From the NCBI GenBank assembly GCA_900554675.1, contig USIM01000025.1, positions 1 to 9,363 on the forward strand: DNA of 9,363 nt. Direction: 5' to 3'. Of the stretch, positions 7,051 to 9,363 are shown in pieces. A program made the position numbers and the translations under genes. This DNA is from an uncultured Sutterella sp. Lineage in GTDB: Bacteria; Pseudomonadota; Gammaproteobacteria; Burkholderiales; Burkholderiaceae_F. The first letter of the stretch is position 1. Every line of letters begins with the position of its first letter. Under the pieces are notes generated by a model, which was not told the origin of the DNA, made no database searches, and was given only the letters and a program-made list of their open reading frames with translations.

Positions 7051-8484
7051 ATGCAAAAAATTCTAAAATTCTCCCTTTTATTGCCGATATTTGCGCTATC
7101 CATTTGTTTTTATTCACCAAATTCTTTTTCAGCGCAACAAAAACTACCGACTTCGGTTCAAAAAGCCCTTAAAAAGAATCATCTTTCTTCGCGTCAACTT
7201 GCCGTCAGCGTCCGTCCTTTGGATGGCGGTAAAGTGAAATTAAATTGGCGAGCTGCTCAAAAAGTTTCGCCTGCCTCGACCGAAAAAATCATTACAACAT
7301 TGGCTGCCTTAGAAACCCTTGGCCCCAACTGGCGTTGGCGCACGCAGTATTTGACCGATGAACCGATGGACGATGGTGTGATTGATGGCCCGTTATATAT
7401 CCGAGGCGGCGGTGACCCCACCTATGTGATTGAACGTCTCTGGCGAGACCTCTCTGCCATGAAAGCCCAAGGGTTAGAGAAAATCCGAGGCGACATCGTG
7501 ATTGACCGCACGCTTTTTGCAACGGACAAAACGAGCGTCCAATTCGGCGAAGAAGTTCACCGCCCCTACATGAAAGAAGCCGATGCCGCTTTGATTAACT
7601 ATCAGGCCGTTACCCTTCACTTTGAGCCCGATTATGAAAAAGGCATTGCCCACATCACGACAACACCTGCGCTAAAAGGTTTTGAAGCTCCAAAAACCGT
7701 GAAACTCGTCTCCACCAACGCCAACTGCGTTGGTTGGCGCCATGCCTTAAAACTCAATCTCAAAAACGAATGGGAGCCCACCTTTGACGGAGGATTTCCG
7801 AAAAGTTGCCCTGCTAAGGATCTTTCCTACATTTTCAGTAACCCTGAAAGCTATTGGCAAGCCTTATTAGAACCTTTACTCGATGAGATGGATAGTTGGC
7901 GGGGCGACGTTGTCAAAGGCGTCATTCCCGACAAGGCCAATCCACTTTACACGGCTTACTCCGACGATTTGGTTAACGTGAGTCGCTTAACAAATAAATT
8001 CAGTAACAACGTTTTGGCTCGCCACATTTATCTCACACTTGGCCTCATTGCCAATGATGAAAAATCAGGAGCCGATTACCCCATGGCGCGCTCTGCACTT
8101 CAAAATTGGCTAACCCAAAGCGTTAAAGTCAAACCCGGCACGGTTTATGTTGATAACGGCAGCGGACTCTCAAGAGAGAGTTTTGTGACGGCAAGCGCTA
8201 TGACACAAATCATTGCCTACGGCTGGAAAAGTCCTCGAATGCCTGAATGGGTAAGCACCTTCCCCGTCTCCGCCACGGACGGCACCATGCGCCGTCGCCA
8301 AGTGGCCCCCGGTTCCGCTTACATTAAAACGGGGCTTTTAAACGGCGTGAAATCGGTTGCCGGTGTCATTCAAGCCAAAAGCGGTAAACGCTATGCCATC
8401 TTTGGTGTTGTCGAGGGAGACCGTGCAACGAGCACCGATGCCCCCTTGGATGCCGTAATTCAATGGGTTTTCCTTAAGGGCTAG
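7051..8484 (+). CDS. dacB: D-alanyl-D-alanine carboxypeptidase/endopeptidase (PBP4 family, S13)
   Basis: A periplasmic penicillin-binding protein of peptidase family S13, which removes the terminal D-Ala from peptidoglycan peptides and cuts cross-links. From the ATG at 7051 it has 477 residues, close to E. coli DacB. All three catalytic motifs are present: SxxK as STEK with nucleophile S76 and K79, SxN as SNN (318-320), and KTG (426-428) in YIKTGLLNG. DNGSGLSR (368-375) and SATDGTMRRR (407-416) are also typical. A signal peptide (MQKILKFSLLLPIFALSICFYSP..., likely cut after SFSA at 28) begins at this ATG, and with the AAGGG site it decides the start. The frame stays open upstream to TTG 6967 (505 residues) and ATG 6985, which would put 22-28 extra residues before the signal peptide. 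C226 and C253 lie in the inserted domains and could form a disulfide. It is divergent from groES and 57 bp before pyrF, with no terminator seen between. Confidence 0.94.
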   Translation: MQKILKFSLLLPIFALSICFYSPNSFSAQQKLPTSVQKALKKNHLSSRQLAVSVRPLDGGKVKLNWRAAQKVSPASTEKIITTLAALETLGPNWRWRTQYLTDEPMDDGVIDGPLYIRGGGDPTYVIERLWRDLSAMKAQGLEKIRGDIVIDRTLFATDKTSVQFGEEVHRPYMKEADAALINYQAVTLHFEPDYEKGIAHITTTPALKGFEAPKTVKLVSTNANCVGWRHALKLNLKNEWEPTFDGGFPKSCPAKDLSYIFSNPESYWQALLEPLLDEMDSWRGDVVKGVIPDKANPLYTAYSDDLVNVSRLTNKFSNNVLARHIYLTLGLIANDEKSGADYPMARSALQNWLTQSVKVKPGTVYVDNGSGLSRESFVTASAMTQIIAYGWKSPRMPEWVSTFPVSATDGTMRRRQVAPGSAYIKTGLLNGVKSVAGVIQAKSGKRYAIFGVVEGDRATSTDAPLDAVIQWVFLKG

Positions 8485-8498
8485 AAAAGAAAAACGTC

Positions 8499-8504
8499 TA
8501 TAAT
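8499..8504 (+). promoter_or_regulatory. Perfect -10 hexamer for pyrF
   Basis: TATAAT occurs 37 bp upstream of the pyrF ATG, in the dacB-pyrF spacer. The -35 position overlaps the dacB end and is poor (AAGGGC at 17-base spacing), and there is no TG extension. A start about seven bases downstream would leave a leader of roughly 30 nt. It suggests pyrF has its own promoter in addition to possible read-through from dacB. Confidence 0.5.
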
Positions 8505-8541
8505 TAATAGGTCGTGATCTTGTTAGGTTCGAGTTTTTAAA

Positions 8542-9360
8542 ATGACTTTTATTGAGAAATTACAAAATCGTTGGGCTGAAAGCCAATCTCTTTTGTGCGT
8601 GGGTTTAGATCCGGATAAGCATCGTTTACCGGCTCATCTTAAAGGCAAAGACTATGCCTTTTACGAATTCTGCACGGCTATCGTCGATGCAACCGCTCCT
8701 TACGCTTGCGCTTTTAAGCCGCAAATCGCTTACTTCGCCTCACGTGGAGCTGAAGAACAATTAAAAGCCATTATTTCCTACATTCACGAAAACTACCCCA
8801 ATATTCCTGTGGTGTTAGATAGTAAGCGTGGCGACATCGGTTCCACGGCCAAACACTATGCTCGTGAAGCTTTCGTGCGCTACAACGCCGATGCCGTGAC
8901 TTTGTCGCCTTACATGGGTTTTGACTCGGTCGAACCTTACCTCGAATACGAAGACCGTGGTGCTATTCTTTTGTGTCGCACGTCCAACAAGGGCGGTAAC
9001 GACATCCAAATGTTGATGGTCGATGGCAAACCGATTTATCAGCACGTTGCCGCATTGGCTGCAGGCCCCTGGAATAAGAACGGTCAATTGGGTTTGGTGG
9101 TGGGTGCTACCTACCCCAATGAAATTGCTCAAGTCCGTCAAATCGTGGGGGACATGCCCTTGTTAGTACCGGGGATTGGCGCTCAAGGCGGTGACATTAA
9201 TGCTTGCGTTTCTGCCGGCGTCACTGAAAACAAGATGGGCATGATGATTAATTCAAGCCGCGCGATCTTATACGCCTCTTCCGGTGAAGACTTTAAGGAA
9301 GCTGCTGCGAACGTGGCCGAAGAAACTTTCAGCAAGATTAACGCTGCTCGTCGCCTTTAA
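8542..9360 (+). CDS. pyrF: Orotidine 5'-phosphate decarboxylase (long, type 2 form)
   Basis: A 272-residue cytosolic enzyme that converts OMP to UMP, the last step of de novo pyrimidine synthesis. The catalytic charged network is visible: D23 in CVGLDPD, K59 in AFKPQ, and the active-site motif [12 protein letters not shown] with D93, K95 and D98. The phosphate-binding end has [10 protein letters not shown] (209-218) and NSSRAI with R240. The length and the [13 protein letters not shown] pattern fit the subfamily of about 270 residues common in betaproteobacteria, actinobacteria and myxobacteria, rather than the short form of about 230 residues of enteric bacteria. The ATG has only a weak ribosome site (GAG at 8531-8533), with a perfect -10 37 bp upstream. 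The gene is complete and ends three bases before the window end. Confidence 0.97.
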   Translation: MTFIEKLQNRWAESQSLLCVGLDPDKHRLPAHLKGKDYAFYEFCTAIVDATAPYACAFKPQIAYFASRGAEEQLKAIISYIHENYPNIPVVLDSKRGDIGSTAKHYAREAFVRYNADAVTLSPYMGFDSVEPYLEYEDRGAILLCRTSNKGGNDIQMLMVDGKPIYQHVAALAAGPWNKNGQLGLVVGATYPNEIAQVRQIVGDMPLLVPGIGAQGGDINACVSAGVTENKMGMMINSSRAILYASSGEDFKEAAANVAEETFSKINAARRL

Positions 9361-9363
9361 TTG

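Overview
The window looks like ordinary chromosome from a Gram-negative betaproteobacterium, most likely Burkholderiales of the Sutterellaceae type. This is inferred from the GroES/GroEL sequences, the long-form (about 272 residue) PyrF, cleavable signal peptides on periplasmic proteins, moderate GC in the genes and strongly AT-rich spacers. It was not checked by a search. No RNA gene, CRISPR array, insertion sequence or prophage was seen.

Layout. (1) Positions 1-300 hold only the C-terminal remnant of a DUF4143/AAA-type ATPase on the + strand, with in-frame stops just upstream. It ends at a bidirectional terminator (318-357) shared with the convergent operon. (2) Positions 383-3309, - strand: a polar amino-acid ABC importer, transcribed as binding protein A (2557-3309), binding protein B (1780-2517), permease (1102-1749), ATPase (383-1102). 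The two binding proteins are diverged tandem duplicates serving one permease/ATPase pair. (3) Positions 3310-3867: an AT-rich spacer of about 560 bp with small inverted repeats and a strong terminator, but no convincing gene. (4) Positions 3868-4824, - strand: a small ribbon-helix-helix-like protein downstream of yigZ (IMPACT family). (5) Positions 4837-6872, - strand: the groES-groEL chaperonin operon, ending in a perfect 14-bp-stem terminator that lies only 12 bp before the yigZ start codon. (6) Positions 7051-9360, + strand: dacB (PBP4-type peptidoglycan carboxypeptidase/endopeptidase), divergent from groES, followed by pyrF (OMP decarboxylase) with its own perfect -10 hexamer.

How the genes fit together. 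The importer operon brings a polar amino acid into the cell. The chaperonin pair folds cytosolic proteins. DacB trims peptidoglycan in the periplasm and PyrF makes UMP. They look like neighbouring independent transcription units, not one pathway. I found no clear evidence of a new multi-gene system. The points most worth a second look are the duplicated binding proteins with changed pocket positions, the palindrome in the groES/dacB divergent spacer together with the lack of an obvious CIRCE or heat-shock promoter, the groEL terminator abutting yigZ, and the orphan ribbon-helix-helix protein.
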